Made by a program: the position numbers and the translations under genes. Below, one piece after another: positions 10,393 through 20,468 of a DNA stretch of 42,226 nt; the stretch's first letter is position 1, and each line of letters begins with the position of its first letter. The notes under the pieces were generated by a model. It worked only from the letters and a program-made list of their open reading frames with translations, searched no databases and had not been told where the DNA came from. Source of the stretch: Enterobacter soli ATCC BAA-2102 (GTDB lineage: Bacteria > Pseudomonadota > Gammaproteobacteria > Enterobacterales > Enterobacteriaceae); contig NZ_LXES01000031.1 in the NCBI RefSeq assembly GCF_001654845.1, positions 1 to 42,226 of the forward strand. The letters are read 5' to 3'.

Positions 10393-12069
10393 TTACCCCG
10401 TCACCGCCTCTTCAACCGGCGGCTTCTCCAGCAGCGTCAGCATCGTATTCGCAATCTCACGCTCACCCATCACCACCTGATTGGCACCACGCTCGGTAAT
10501 GTACTCCACTTCGTCGTCATAATGGGCGCGGGCGATAATCTCAATATGCGGGCACTTCTCGCGGGCGGATGCCACAATCTCACCGGCTTCGTAGCCATTT
10601 GGAATGGTCAGCAGCAGCCAGCGGGCGCAGTCCAGATGCGCCAGGTTCATTATCTCTTCATTTGCCGCATTGCCCAGCACCGCGCGAATGCCGCGCTCGC
10701 GCAGCTCATCAACGCGGGTTCGTGAGGTTTCAATCACCACCAGCGGCACACCCTGCGCCATCAGTTTCTCACCCAGCAGGCTGCCCACGCGGCCAAAGCC
10801 GACCAGCAGCGCATGGTTGCAGATATCCACCGGGATCTGCTTCTCTTCTTCGATAGCCTCTTCCAGCGTCTGCTCTTCGAGCGTTTCGGTTTTATCGAGA
10901 TATTTTTCCAGCAGCGCGAACAGCACCGGGTTCAGCATGATGGACAAAATAGCCCCTGCCAGCACCAGGTTCTGCCCGGCCTGCGGCAGCAGGTTCAGCG
11001 CCATCCCCAGCCCGGCGAGGATGAAGGCGAACTCACCAATTTGCGCCAGGCTGGCGGCGATGGTCAGCGCCGTACGCGGCGAGTGGCCAAACATGCGCAC
11101 CAGGAAGAAAGCGGCAACCGACTTACCAAAGATGATGATCGCCAGCGTACCCAGCACCGCCAGCGGCTGCTGGATCAGGACAAGTGGATCGAACAACATC
11201 CCGACGGAGACGAAGAACAGTACGGCGAATGCATCGCGCAGCGGAAGGGTGTCGTGCGCGGCACGGTGGCTCAGCTCGGATTCGTTCAGCACCATCCCGG
11301 CAAAAAATGCACCCAGCGCAAAGGAGACATCAAACAGCTCCACGGCGCCAAAGGCGATACCCAGCGCCAGGGCGAGCACTGAAAGAGTAAACAGCTCGCG
11401 GGAACCGGTCGCGGCGCTGCGGGACATTATCCAGGGTACAAGACGGCGACCCACCAGCATCATAATGGCGATAAACGCCACAACCTTACCGATGGTGATA
11501 CTCATATCCAGCGCCAGAGAAGCAAAACCGACGTTATCTTTTTCCATCATCCCGGCAACGGCTGGCAGCAGAACCAGCGTCAGTACCATCACCAGGTCTT
11601 CAACAATCAGCCAGCCTATCGCGATTTGCCCGCGCTGGCTGTCTATCAGCTGTCTCTCTTCAAGCGCGCGCAGCAACACCACGGTACTGGCGGTGGAAAG
11701 ACACAGCCCAAACACGATGCCGGTCATCAGTGACCAGCCAAGCACGGCCGAAAGCGCCATCCCCAGCAGCGTCGCCACCCCTATCTGGGCGATCGCTCCT
11801 GGTATGGCGATAGACTTTACCGCCATCAAGTCCTTCAGAGAGAAGTGCAGACCCACTCCGAACATCAGCAGGATCACGCCCAGTTCTGCCAGTTCAGGAG
11901 CCAGTTTGGTATCCGCCACAAAGCCCGGCGTAAAAGGACCCGCCAGTACACCCGCTAACAAATAGCCCACAAGAGGAGAAATTCGCAGTTTATTGGCAAT
12001 CATGCCGAGGATAAAAGCGAGCACAAGTCCACCAACAATGGTGGTGATTAGCGGTGTGGCGTGATGCAT
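10393..12069 (-). CDS. ybaL: Kef-type cation:proton antiporter YbaL
   Basis: A 558-residue CPA2-family transporter, the same length as E. coli YbaL. About 12 membrane segments occupy residues 1-390, with the core LMFGVGLHFSLKDL and SLAQIGEFAFILAGLG typical of KefB/KefC proteins. A cytoplasmic TrkA-N (RCK) domain follows, starting at about 418, with the nucleotide-binding loop GFGRVGSLLGEKL. The physiological substrate is not settled. The ATG at 12069 matches the family start MHHATPLITTIVGG; an upstream ATG at 12099 would add ten unsupported residues. An 8-bp hairpin (TTTTTGGT/ACCAAAAA, 12099-12119) lies upstream. Confidence 0.95.
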   Translation of the reverse strand: MHHATPLITTIVGGLVLAFILGMIANKLRISPLVGYLLAGVLAGPFTPGFVADTKLAPELAELGVILLMFGVGLHFSLKDLMAVKSIAIPGAIAQIGVATLLGMALSAVLGWSLMTGIVFGLCLSTASTVVLLRALEERQLIDSQRGQIAIGWLIVEDLVMVLTLVLLPAVAGMMEKDNVGFASLALDMSITIGKVVAFIAIMMLVGRRLVPWIMSRSAATGSRELFTLSVLALALGIAFGAVELFDVSFALGAFFAGMVLNESELSHRAAHDTLPLRDAFAVLFFVSVGMLFDPLVLIQQPLAVLGTLAIIIFGKSVAAFFLVRMFGHSPRTALTIAASLAQIGEFAFILAGLGMALNLLPQAGQNLVLAGAILSIMLNPVLFALLEKYLDKTETLEEQTLEEAIEEEKQIPVDICNHALLVGFGRVGSLLGEKLMAQGVPLVVIETSRTRVDELRERGIRAVLGNAANEEIMNLAHLDCARWLLLTIPNGYEAGEIVASAREKCPHIEIIARAHYDDEVEYITERGANQVVMGEREIANTMLTLLEKPPVEEAVTG

Positions 12070-12268
12070 TCCGTCTCCTTTCGTGGTGGGGTGTTCCATT
12101 TTTGGTGAAAAACCAAAAAACCGAGTTACAGTTTATGACAATTTTTACCGACATGTTTATGAATAATTGTTGAAGTTTGAATAAAACAGCAATAAGCGTG
12201 AAAAAAAGCAGATTTTGACAAATTCAACGGGAAGAAGAAGAGGAAAGCCTTATGGCATCAGGGAGTTT

Positions 12269-12295
12269 GGCCGCCAAAGTAAAACTTTGACGGCC
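12269..12295 (-). terminator. Hairpin after fsr
   Basis: An 11-bp stem with one mismatch (GGCCGCCAAAG / CTTTGACGGCC) and a 5-base loop lies six bases after the fsr stop on the minus strand. No T-run follows, so it may be a stabilising stem or a weak terminator. The rest of the ybaL-fsr spacer is AT-rich without a gene. Confidence 0.5.
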
Positions 12296-12301
12296 GGTAA
12301 A

Positions 12302-13522
12302 TTACGCTTTGTGACGGTTGTCAGGCAGGAATATGGTCAACATCCCCAAAAGTGGCAGGAAAGCACAGATTTTATAAACCAGGAAGATACTGGTGTGATC
12401 GGCAACCATCCCTAACACCGCGGCACCCAGGCCGCCCATACCGAAGGCGAAACCGAAAAATAGCCCGGAAACCATACCGATACGCCCCGGAAGAAGCTCC
12501 TGAGCGTAGACCAGGATGGCGGAAAACGCCGAAGCCAGAATAAAACCAATGATGACGGTCAAAATGCCCGTCCATTCAAGGCTTGCGTACGGCAAAATGA
12601 GCGTAAAGGGGGCAACACCGAGGATAGAGCCCCAAATGACATATTTACGCCCAATTTTATCGCCAACAGGCCCGCCAATTACCGTACCTGCGGCTACCGC
12701 AAACAGGAATGCAAACAGATGGAACTGCGCGTTTTGTACCGATAATCCGAACTTTTGCATCAGATAAAAGGTGTAATAGCTGCTGATGCTCGCCATATAG
12801 AAGTATTTCGAGAAAATCAGCACCAGCAGTACGCTAACTGCCAGAATAACCTTGTTGCGAGGCAGGGGATTGGTAACCTTTACTGTAGGTTTTCCCTTGT
12901 TCACCCGATGCTGAGCGGCGTACCAGCGGCTAATCTGCGCCAGCACGATAATCGCCAGCAGGGCGGCCAGGACAAACCATGCCACGTTGCCTTTGCCGTA
13001 AGGGGCAATGATCACTGCCGCCAGCAATGGGCCGAGCGAACTGCCAAAGTTGCCGCCGACCTGGAACAGAGACTGCGCCAGCCCGTGACGCCCGCCAGAG
13101 GCCATACGCGCCACGCGGGAAGATTCCGGATGGAATACCGAAGAGCCAGTACCGACGAGCGCAGCGGCAATCAGCACCGCTTCAAAGCTGCCCGCTATTG
13201 CCAGCAATACCAACCCGCTTAAGGTGAAGCACATGCCAATCGGCAGTGACCACGGCATCGGATATTTATCCGTCCAGTAGCCCACCACCGGTTGCAGCAG
13301 CGACGAGGCCAGCTGGAAGGTCAGGGTGATCATCCCGATCTGTACGAAGGTTAATGAAAACTCAGACTGCAATAACGGGTAGATCGCCAGAATCAGAGAC
13401 TGGATCATATCGTTGAGCAGATGAGAAAGACTGATTGCGCCTAAAACTTTAAAGGACGTACGCGAGTGTGGCGGCGACGCCGGAGAGCCCGTAACGGGCT
13501 GGGTTGATTCACTGATTGCCAT
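12302..13522 (-). CDS. fsr: Fosmidomycin resistance-type MFS efflux protein
   Basis: A 406-residue major facilitator protein with about 12 membrane segments, equal in length to E. coli Fsr, whose overproduction confers fosmidomycin resistance. The loop GYWTDKYPMPW and the second-half motif GGPVGDKIGRKYV are MFS loop motifs. The start at 13522 (MAISES) gives the E. coli length; an ATG at 13537 would add five residues. It is divergent from ushA across 169 bases. Confidence 0.94.
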   Translation of the reverse strand: MAISESTQPVTGSPASPPHSRTSFKVLGAISLSHLLNDMIQSLILAIYPLLQSEFSLTFVQIGMITLTFQLASSLLQPVVGYWTDKYPMPWSLPIGMCFTLSGLVLLAIAGSFEAVLIAAALVGTGSSVFHPESSRVARMASGGRHGLAQSLFQVGGNFGSSLGPLLAAVIIAPYGKGNVAWFVLAALLAIIVLAQISRWYAAQHRVNKGKPTVKVTNPLPRNKVILAVSVLLVLIFSKYFYMASISSYYTFYLMQKFGLSVQNAQFHLFAFLFAVAAGTVIGGPVGDKIGRKYVIWGSILGVAPFTLILPYASLEWTGILTVIIGFILASAFSAILVYAQELLPGRIGMVSGLFFGFAFGMGGLGAAVLGMVADHTSIFLVYKICAFLPLLGMLTIFLPDNRHKA

Positions 13523-13691
13523 AGAGATGAATACCACGTCGTTTGTTATTAGAAATGCAGGGTGTAATTATTATCCAACTAACATACCCGTCTGTGACAT
13601 TTGAAGAAAGTCGCAATTCTGAAAACTTATTTGTCTATTCTTGTTACTCATTGTAATTTTTGCGTTTGTCTATGGGTCAGGGAGAGAAGAG

Positions 13692-15344
13692 ATGAAGTTA
13701 ATGAAGCGTGGCGTGGCGCTCGCGCTGATCGCCGCATGGGGGCTGACAAGCCTGCCTGCACAGGCGTATGAAAAAGACAAAACCTACAAAATCACCATTC
13801 TGCATACCAACGATCACCACGGCCATTTCTGGCGCAGCGAATACGGTGAATATGGCCTTTCCGCCCAAAAAACGCTGGTGGATGGCATTCGCAAAGAGGT
13901 CGCCGCCGCAGGGGGCAGTGTGTTGCTGCTCTCGGGCGGGGATATTAATACCGGCGTACCGGAATCCGATTTACAGGATGCAGAGCCCGATTTCCGTGGC
14001 ATGAATTTAATTGGTTACGATGCGATGGCCGTGGGTAACCATGAGTTTGATAATCCGCTGACCGTTCTGCGCCAGCAGGAAAAATGGGCTAAATTCCCGT
14101 TCCTCTCGGCCAATATTTATCAGAAAAGCACCGGTGAGCGCCTGTTTAAGCCGTGGGCGCTGTTTAAGCGTCAGGATCTGAAAATCGCGGTTATTGGTTT
14201 AACCACCGACGACACGGCGAAAATCGGCAACCCGGAATACTTCACCGATATCGAGTTCCGTAAACCGGCAGACGAAGCAAAGCTGGTGATTCAGGAGCTC
14301 CAGCAGAATGAAAAGCCGGACGTGATTATCGCCACCACGCATATGGGGCACTACGATAATGGCGAGCATGGCTCCAATGCGCCGGGTGATGTCGAGATGG
14401 CGCGCAGCCTGCCAGCGGGCTCTCTGGCAATAATTGTGGGTGGTCACTCACAAGATCCGGTATGTATGGCGTCTGAGAATAAAAAGCAGGTGGATTACGT
14501 ACCAGGCACACCGTGTGCGCCAGACCGGCAGAACGGTATCTGGATTGTTCAGGCTCACGAGTGGGGTAAATACGTCGGTCGTGCGGACTTTGAGTTCCGT
14601 AACGGCGAGATGAAACTGGTGCACTACCAGCTGATCCCGGTCAACCTGAAGAAGAAAGTCTCTTACCCAGACGGGAAAAGTGAGCGCGTACTTTACACCC
14701 CAGAAATTGCTGAAAACCAGCAGATGCTCTCGCTGCTGACGCCGTTCCAGAATAAAGGCAAAGCGCAGCTGGATGTGAAGATTGGCACGCTCAATGGCCG
14801 CCTGGAAGGTGACCGCAGCAAAGTCCGCTTCGTGCAGACCAATATGGGGCATCTGGTGCTGGCAGCGCAAATGGCGCGTACCAGCGCAGACTTCGGCGTG
14901 ATGAGCGGCGGCGGTATTCGTGACTCCATTGAGGGCGGGAATATCACCTATAAAGATGTGTTGAAGGTTCAGCCATTTGGCAACGTGGTGGTGTATGCCG
15001 ACATGAGCGGTAAAGAGGTTATCGACTACCTGACCGCCGTGGCGCAGATGAAACCCGATTCGGGAGCGTATCCGCAGTTTGCCAACGTCAGTTTTGTGGC
15101 GAAAGACGGTAAGCTCAATGACCTCAAAATCAAAGGCGAGCCGGTTGACCCTGGCAAAACCTACCGCATGGCAACACTGAGCTTTAACGCCACGGGCGGC
15201 GATGGCTATCCGCATATTGATAATAAACCGGGCTATGTGAATACCGGCTTTATTGATGCGGAAGTGCTTAAGCAGTTTATTCAGCAGAATTCGCCGATTG
15301 ACGTGAGTGTGTATGAGCCGAAAGGTGAGGTGAGCTGGCAATAA
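13692..15344 (+). CDS. ushA: Periplasmic UDP-sugar hydrolase / 5'-nucleotidase
   Basis: A 550-residue protein, the same length as E. coli UshA. It hydrolyses UDP-sugars and nucleotides in the periplasm so that nucleosides can be taken up. A signal peptide (MKLMKRGVALALIAAWG, cleavage after AQA near residue 25) is followed by the metallophosphatase domain with metal ligands in HTNDHHGHF, GGDINTG and GNHEFD, and then the C-terminal substrate domain containing SGGGIRDS and NATGGDGYP. ATG 13692 is chosen because it begins the signal peptide and has GGAGAGAAGAG upstream. Confidence 0.97.
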   Translation: MKLMKRGVALALIAAWGLTSLPAQAYEKDKTYKITILHTNDHHGHFWRSEYGEYGLSAQKTLVDGIRKEVAAAGGSVLLLSGGDINTGVPESDLQDAEPDFRGMNLIGYDAMAVGNHEFDNPLTVLRQQEKWAKFPFLSANIYQKSTGERLFKPWALFKRQDLKIAVIGLTTDDTAKIGNPEYFTDIEFRKPADEAKLVIQELQQNEKPDVIIATTHMGHYDNGEHGSNAPGDVEMARSLPAGSLAIIVGGHSQDPVCMASENKKQVDYVPGTPCAPDRQNGIWIVQAHEWGKYVGRADFEFRNGEMKLVHYQLIPVNLKKKVSYPDGKSERVLYTPEIAENQQMLSLLTPFQNKGKAQLDVKIGTLNGRLEGDRSKVRFVQTNMGHLVLAAQMARTSADFGVMSGGGIRDSIEGGNITYKDVLKVQPFGNVVVYADMSGKEVIDYLTAVAQMKPDSGAYPQFANVSFVAKDGKLNDLKIKGEPVDPGKTYRMATLSFNATGGDGYPHIDNKPGYVNTGFIDAEVLKQFIQQNSPIDVSVYEPKGEVSWQ

Positions 15345-15372
15345 CAGCGCTATTTTGTTCGCCATTTTGAAC

Positions 15373-15434
15373 GCGGGCAATGCTCGGAATCCTCACGTAC
15401 TCTGTGTACGCTCCGGTTCCTGCGCGTTGTCCGC
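15373..15434. repeat. Long imperfect palindrome between ushA and ybaK
   Basis: About 62 bases of nested dyad symmetry: GCGGGCAA with TTGTCCGC outside, GGAATCC with GGTTCC inside, and CGTAC with GTACG at the centre. It lies between two convergent genes. It resembles dispersed enterobacterial intergenic palindromes, but I cannot assign the family with certainty. It may terminate both transcripts. Confidence 0.6.
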
Positions 15435-15477
15435 GTCCAAACTGTCTTCACCAATAACGCGCTGTCCAGGACAATAA

Positions 15478-16073
<596 letters not shown>

Positions 16074-16079
16074 CGGCTC

Positions 16080-16158
16080 AACCGAAGGTCTCCTTCGGCA
16101 TAATAAAAACGATGAAATTCCTCTTTGACGGGCCAATAGAAATATTGGCCATTTTTTT
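16080..16158 (+). ncRNA. chiX: Small regulatory RNA ChiX
   Basis: This 79-base plus-strand stretch corresponds to E. coli ChiX (also SroB, RybC or MicM), which lies in the same ybaK-ybaP interval. A 5' hairpin CCGAAGG/CCTTCGG with the tail CATAAT, the central GAAATTCCTCTTTGACGG used for target pairing, and the terminator GGCCAATA-GAAA-TATTGGCC followed by ATTTTTTT are all present. ChiX is an Hfq-dependent RNA that represses the chitoporin gene chiP until the chitobiose transcript traps it. The 5' hairpin arms differ from the E. coli sequence as I recall it but keep pairing. Its last bases overlap the ybaP stop codon. Confidence 0.92.
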
Positions 16159-16951
16159 ATTTCAGCAGTGACGGCAAATTCCCTTCTCCGTACAAATGTA
16201 ACGCCCCCACGGCGACCACATAATGCCCGGCTGGCAGCGCATTCAGTGTATGTTTCCATGCCCGGTTACGCTCGTTCATCAGGACATCATACAACGACTG
16301 GCTGAACGTGGCGGGTAATTCTGGTTTGTCGTTTACGGGCGGCGTTTCAAGCCACCAGCTCACCATCACCTGAAGCAACCGTGCGTTGGTATGCCAGTGG
16401 GTCAGGGTATCATCCAGCAATAATAAGCCATCATCAGGAAGCTGGCGTAAGAGCTCAACCTGGCTTTGTGCACCTTCCAGCTCAATGATCGGCAGGCTTT
16501 GTGCCCGGGCGGCGTGAAGGAGTTGGTAATCAATACCGTACTCGCCCCGCAACCCCAGACGCTGCGCCTGTGTCGCCTGAAGCACCATGGCAATCTGCCA
16601 CAGGGGCTGGGTTTCCAGCATTGACAGTGATACGCCCAGCTCATCGGCTACGCGTGTCAGTTCGGCAAGCTGGGTGTCATTCAGGCGCTCGCTGAGCGGA
16701 GGTGGGATATCCAGATCGGCAAAAGGGGATTCACTGCCGGAAATATCGGCTTCAACAACCAGAGCATCCGCGTTACGCAGCAGTTTGAGCAGGGAAGGCG
16801 GGAGAGGCGACATCCCGGAAGTTCCCATATGGATGCTGCCAACCAGGTGCAGATGTTGTCCGCCAGAAAGTGAGATATCCATGCCCGGCCAGGCATAACG
16901 GCGGGGGAACAGGGCGCGAAACGATGTTTTTATACGATTAAACAGACTCAT
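16157..16951 (-). CDS. ybaP: TraB/GumN family protein YbaP
   Basis: A 264-residue TraB/GumN-family protein, the same length as E. coli YbaP. Function is unsettled; the family is often compared with haem-binding or metalloprotease-like proteins. The two family motifs are visible: GSIHMG near residue 39 and the C-terminal YVVAVGALHLYGEGNL. The start at 16951 (MSLFNRIKTSF) has GGAG eight bases upstream and gives the family length; further ATGs at 16978 and 17005 are unsupported. In E. coli ybaQ lies between ybaP and copA; here only 50 bases separate them. Confidence 0.93.
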   Translation of the reverse strand: MSLFNRIKTSFRALFPRRYAWPGMDISLSGGQHLHLVGSIHMGTSGMSPLPPSLLKLLRNADALVVEADISGSESPFADLDIPPPLSERLNDTQLAELTRVADELGVSLSMLETQPLWQIAMVLQATQAQRLGLRGEYGIDYQLLHAARAQSLPIIELEGAQSQVELLRQLPDDGLLLLDDTLTHWHTNARLLQVMVSWWLETPPVNDKPELPATFSQSLYDVLMNERNRAWKHTLNALPAGHYVVAVGALHLYGEGNLPSLLK

Positions 16952-17001
16952 ACGCGCTCCATGAACGGAAAGGTTCATGCTAGCGCGTAGGAGCCGAAGG
17001 T

Positions 17002-19500
17002 TCAATCTTTCGGTTTGAACCGCAACAGCCGGTTTGCGTTACTGACTACAGTAATGGACGACAGTGCCATTGCTGCGCCAGCCACTACCGGGTTGAGTAG
17101 CGTGCCGGTCAGCGGCCACAAAATCCCGGCGGCGATCGGAATGCCGAAACTGTTGTAGATAAATGCCCCTAACAGGTTCTGCTTCATATTGCGCAACGTG
17201 GCTTTTGAGATGGCCAGTGCATCCGCAACGCCCATCAGACTGTGGCGCATCAGGGTGATCGCCGCCGTCTCGATGGCGACATCGCTGCCGCCGCCCATCG
17301 CAATCCCCACATCGGCCTGAGCCAGTGCTGGTGCATCGTTGATACCGTCCCCGACCATGGCCACCTGGCGTCCCTGGTTTTGCAGTGCCTTGATGGCATC
17401 GGCTTTACCCTCTGGCAGTACCCCGGCAATCACCTCATCAATACCGGCCTCGCGGGCAATGGCGTTTGCCGTTGTCGGGTTATCCCCGGTCAGCATCACC
17501 AGGCGATAGCCCGCACGGTGCAGGCGTTTCAGGGCATCCACGCTGTCCTGGCGCAGCGGATCGCGTACGGCAATCAGAGCCACCGCTTTGCCGTCTACAG
17601 CCAGCAGTACCGGTGTCGCGCCCTGAGATGCCTGCGCTTCCAGTTCACTGTCCAGTGCTGACGTATCGATACCCTTTTCACTCAGCAGCGCCTGGTTACC
17701 CAGCAGCAGCGCGTGTCCTTCTGCTTCACCGCTGACGCCCAGCCCACGCAGGGTGCGGAAGTTATTCACTTGCGGCAGGGCTGCATCCGCTGCTTTATCG
17801 AGAATGGCGCGGGCCAGAGGATGACTGGAACCTTGTTCCAGCGCAGCTGCCAGACGCAGCGCATCGGCTTCGGCGATGCCTGCGGTGTGCACCGCGACCA
17901 CCTGCGGTTTACCTTCGGTAAGGGTGCCGGTTTTATCAAATACCAGCGTATCGAGCGTGCTGGCGCGTTGCAGGGCGTCGGCGTCACGCACCAGGACACC
18001 AAACTCGGCGGCACGACCCACGCCAGAGATAATCGACATCGGCGTGGCCAGGCCAAGTGCGCAAGGACAGGCGATGATCAAAACCGTGGTGGCAATCACC
18101 AGGGTGTAGACAATCTGCGGCGCCGGGCCGAAGAAATACCAGATAGCGGCGCTCAGCAGGGCGATACAGACCACCACGGGCACAAAAATGGCGGAGATTT
18201 TATCAGCAAGCTGGCCAATCTCAGGCTTACTGCTCTGGGCCTGACGCACCATACGGATAATGCGCGACAGTGTGGTGTGGCTGCCAACAGCATTGGCGCG
18301 GAACAGTACGCTACCGTCCTGCACCACCGTACCGGCGTGTACTGCATCCCCTAGGGATTTTTGCTGTGGGATAGGTTCCCCGGTCAGCATGGCTTCATCA
18401 AGCCAGGCATCACCCTGAGTGATTTCGCCGTCAACAGGAACACGGTCGCCGGTGGTCAGGCGCAGCGTCATACCCGGCTGAACCTCGGCCAGCGGGACAT
18501 TTTTCTCGCCGTCGTCTGTGACGACACGTGCGGTTGGCGGCGTTAAATCAAGGAGTCTTTCCAGCGCCTTAGAGGAGCGCTGACGCGCACGGGCTTCGAG
18601 CATATGGCCTAAGTTAATCAGGCCGATAATCATCGCGCTTGCTTCGTAATAAAGATGGCGCGCTTCCATCGGGAACCACTGCGGCCAGACGTTGACGCTC
18701 ATCGAATAGAGCCAGGCCGCGCCCGTGCCAAGTGCGACAAGCGTATCCATCGTCGCGGTGCGATTTTTGAGGCTTTTCCAGGCGCTCGAATAGAAGTGAC
18801 CCCCGGCGAAGACCATCACGCCGAGCGTAATCACACCAATCACCAGCCACAGCGTGCGGTTATCGTCAGTGACCATCATGTTGTCACCGATCATGCCCCA
18901 TACCATTACCGGAATACCGACCAGCAGCGCGACAATCGCCTGCCAGCGGAAGCGTTTCATGGTGGCTACTGCCGTTTCCTGCTGGCGTTCGCGGCGCCTG
19001 GCATCGTCTTCGATGGCCTCTGCACCATAGCCTGCTTTTTCGACGGCCTGCACTAAATCTGCGGCGGAGGCACTGCCCATAATGAGCGCAGTACGCTCCG
19101 CAAGGTTGACCCGTGCCTGTGCGACGCCCGGTACGGCCTGCAATGCATTTTGTACCCGGGAAACGCAGCTGGCGCAGCTCATGCCGTTGATCAGCAGCTG
19201 TTGGCTGTCATCAATATCATCAGCTACCGGAAGCTCAGGAGTGGCCGCTGTCAGTGCTTCCGACGGGAGTGATGACTCTGCCAGCGGTTTAGCCTTTGGG
19301 TGGCTTAACTCCGCTCCGTAACCGGCTTGTTTGATGGTATCGATCAGCGCATCGGCGCTGGCGCTACCGGTGACGGCTGCATGATCGATAGTCACGTCCG
19401 CGCTTTCCACATCAGGACGCTGTTCCAGGCTTTCTTTAACGCGTTTGACACAGTGGCCGCAGGAGAGGCCGTCCAGTGTCAGATCAATTGTGTGAGACAT
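17002..19500 (-). CDS. copA: Copper-exporting P1B-type ATPase CopA
   Basis: An 832-residue copper(I) exporter (834 in E. coli) of the inner membrane. Two heavy-metal domains carry GLSCGHC (12-18) and GMSCASC (about 109-115). Eight membrane segments include the copper-binding [11 protein letters not shown]; the phosphorylation motif DKTGTLTEG, the SSHPLA motif and [20 protein letters not shown] are intact. An internal -1 frameshift site also encodes the chaperone CopA(Z) (separate entry). ACGGGAG precedes the ATG. It is divergent from its regulator cueR, with the CueR-controlled promoter between them. Confidence 0.97.
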   Translation of the reverse strand: MSHTIDLTLDGLSCGHCVKRVKESLEQRPDVESADVTIDHAAVTGSASADALIDTIKQAGYGAELSHPKAKPLAESSLPSEALTAATPELPVADDIDDSQQLLINGMSCASCVSRVQNALQAVPGVAQARVNLAERTALIMGSASAADLVQAVEKAGYGAEAIEDDARRRERQQETAVATMKRFRWQAIVALLVGIPVMVWGMIGDNMMVTDDNRTLWLVIGVITLGVMVFAGGHFYSSAWKSLKNRTATMDTLVALGTGAAWLYSMSVNVWPQWFPMEARHLYYEASAMIIGLINLGHMLEARARQRSSKALERLLDLTPPTARVVTDDGEKNVPLAEVQPGMTLRLTTGDRVPVDGEITQGDAWLDEAMLTGEPIPQQKSLGDAVHAGTVVQDGSVLFRANAVGSHTTLSRIIRMVRQAQSSKPEIGQLADKISAIFVPVVVCIALLSAAIWYFFGPAPQIVYTLVIATTVLIIACPCALGLATPMSIISGVGRAAEFGVLVRDADALQRASTLDTLVFDKTGTLTEGKPQVVAVHTAGIAEADALRLAAALEQGSSHPLARAILDKAADAALPQVNNFRTLRGLGVSGEAEGHALLLGNQALLSEKGIDTSALDSELEAQASQGATPVLLAVDGKAVALIAVRDPLRQDSVDALKRLHRAGYRLVMLTGDNPTTANAIAREAGIDEVIAGVLPEGKADAIKALQNQGRQVAMVGDGINDAPALAQADVGIAMGGGSDVAIETAAITLMRHSLMGVADALAISKATLRNMKQNLLGAFIYNSFGIPIAAGILWPLTGTLLNPVVAGAAMALSSITVVSNANRLLRFKPKD
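19289..19300 (-). promoter_or_regulatory. CopA(Z) programmed -1 frameshift site
   Basis: On the minus strand the heptamer C-CCA-AAG spans 19294-19300 within codons 68-69 of copA. A -1 slip leads to GGC then TAA at 19289-19291, giving a 70-residue protein ending HPKG. This is the arrangement known in E. coli, where the product CopA(Z) is a cytosolic copper chaperone consisting of the first metal-binding domain. Confidence 0.88.
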
Positions 19501-19536
19501 AACAAAACTCCCGTATAATTATCTGGTCAGTTATTG

Positions 19537-19572
19537 ACCTTCATAATGCTTTTCGCTAACTGTTATGAAGGT
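19537..19572. repeat. 10-bp inverted repeat over the copA transcription start
   Basis: ACCTTCATAA (19537-19546) and TTATGAAGGT (19563-19572) form a perfect inverted repeat with a 16-base gap. The right arm overlaps the inferred -10 of copA and the interval covers the likely start point, separate from the CueR box. Confidence 0.6.
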
Positions 19573-19599
19573 TAAACCTTCCATCAAGGGGAAGGTCAA
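19569..19599 (-). promoter_or_regulatory. CueR-controlled copA promoter
   Basis: On the minus strand TTGACC (19594-19599) and TAACCT (19569-19574) are separated by 19 bases, the stretched spacing of MerR-type promoters. Between them lies the dyad ACCTTCC-N7-GGAAGGT (19576-19596), matching the CueR box of E. coli copA. Confidence 0.92.
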
Positions 19600-19608
19600 G
19601 GGGGAAAT

Positions 19609-20019
19609 GTGAATATCAGTGATGTTGCGAAAAAAACCGGATTGACCAGCAAAGCGATTCGTTTTTATGAAGAGAAAGGGCTGGTTACACCACCACTGCG
19701 CAGCGAAAACGGCTACCGCAGTTATACGCAACGGCATCTTGATGAGCTGACGTTACTGCGTCAGGCAAGGCTGGTAGGCTTTAACCTGGAAGAGTGCGGC
19801 GAACTGGTGAACCTGTTCAACGATCCGAAACGCCACAGCGCAGACGTCAAAAAACGTACCCTGGAGAAGGTTGCTGAAATTGAGCGCCATATCATTGAGC
19901 TACAGGCGATGCGGGAACAACTGCTGGGGCTGGCGGCGTCCTGTCCGGGGGATGACAGCGCCGATTGTCCGATTATTGATAATCTTACCGGTTGCTGCCA
20001 TCGCAAGGCCAATGCTTAA
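19609..20019 (+). CDS. cueR: Copper-responsive MerR-family regulator CueR
   Basis: A 136-residue MerR-family activator (135 in E. coli) that senses Cu(I) and switches on copA and cueO. The N-terminal winged helix-turn-helix [20 protein letters not shown] is followed by the dimerisation helix; the two copper-ligand cysteines are in the CPGDDSADC loop (112 and 120), with a further CC near the C-terminus. The start codon is GTG at 19609, preceded by AAGGGGGAA. It is divergent from copA and its stop overlaps the ybbJ stop tail to tail. Confidence 0.96.
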   Translation: MNISDVAKKTGLTSKAIRFYEEKGLVTPPLRSENGYRSYTQRHLDELTLLRQARLVGFNLEECGELVNLFNDPKRHSADVKKRTLEKVAEIERHIIELQAMREQLLGLAASCPGDDSADCPIIDNLTGCCHRKANA

Positions 20020-20468
20020 CAGGCTTTCACGCGCAGGGTAATACCTTCCACCGCAATGACCTCAACCCGCGTTCCTGCGCTGAGGTCATCATCTGCCACC
20101 ACCGGCCACGAGCTATCACCCACGCGCATGTGTCCGCGGCCATTCACCAGCGTGGTGTCCAGCGTAAAACGCTTGCCGACAATCTGCTGCCCGCGCTGAT
20201 TCAGATGGGCATCTACCGGTTTCTGCGCCTTCACCCGCGTGCTCAGCCAGCGCCACCACAGCCAGGCCGCAACCAGCGTCAGCACGGCAAACAGCGCGCC
20301 CTGCCATGCCCAGTCCAGCGGGATAAGCCACACCAGCAACCCGGTGATCACGGCAGCGATACCGCTCCAGAGCAGGTAACCGTTGCCGCCAAGCATCTCT
20401 GCTGCCAGTAATAAGCCACCGAGGCTTAGCCAGAAGGCATGAGGATGTGCAACGATGAGCTCAATCAT
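20016..20468 (-). CDS. ybbJ: NfeD-like inner membrane protein YbbJ
   Basis: A 150-residue NfeD-type protein (E. coli YbbJ 152). Three or four hydrophobic segments fill about residues 1-70, and a C-terminal OB-fold (about 85-150) carries [21 protein letters not shown]. Proteins of this type are encoded with an SPFH protein and are thought to act with it in the membrane. The ATG overlaps the qmcA stop by four bases (ATGA), indicating translational coupling. The 3' end overlaps cueR by four bases. Confidence 0.93.
   Translation of the reverse strand: MIELIVAHPHAFWLSLGGLLLAAEMLGGNGYLLWSGIAAVITGLLVWLIPLDWAWQGALFAVLTLVAAWLWWRWLSTRVKAQKPVDAHLNQRGQQIVGKRFTLDTTLVNGRGHMRVGDSSWPVVADDDLSAGTRVEVIAVEGITLRVKAC

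Noticed and set aside
10604..11965. A 453-codon open frame on the plus strand
   Set aside because: It is antisense to ybaL, whose protein is clearly conserved; its serine-rich product is typical of a shadow frame.
14448..15380. A 310-codon open frame on the minus strand
   Set aside because: Fully antisense to ushA with a composition typical of shadow frames and no recognisable domain.
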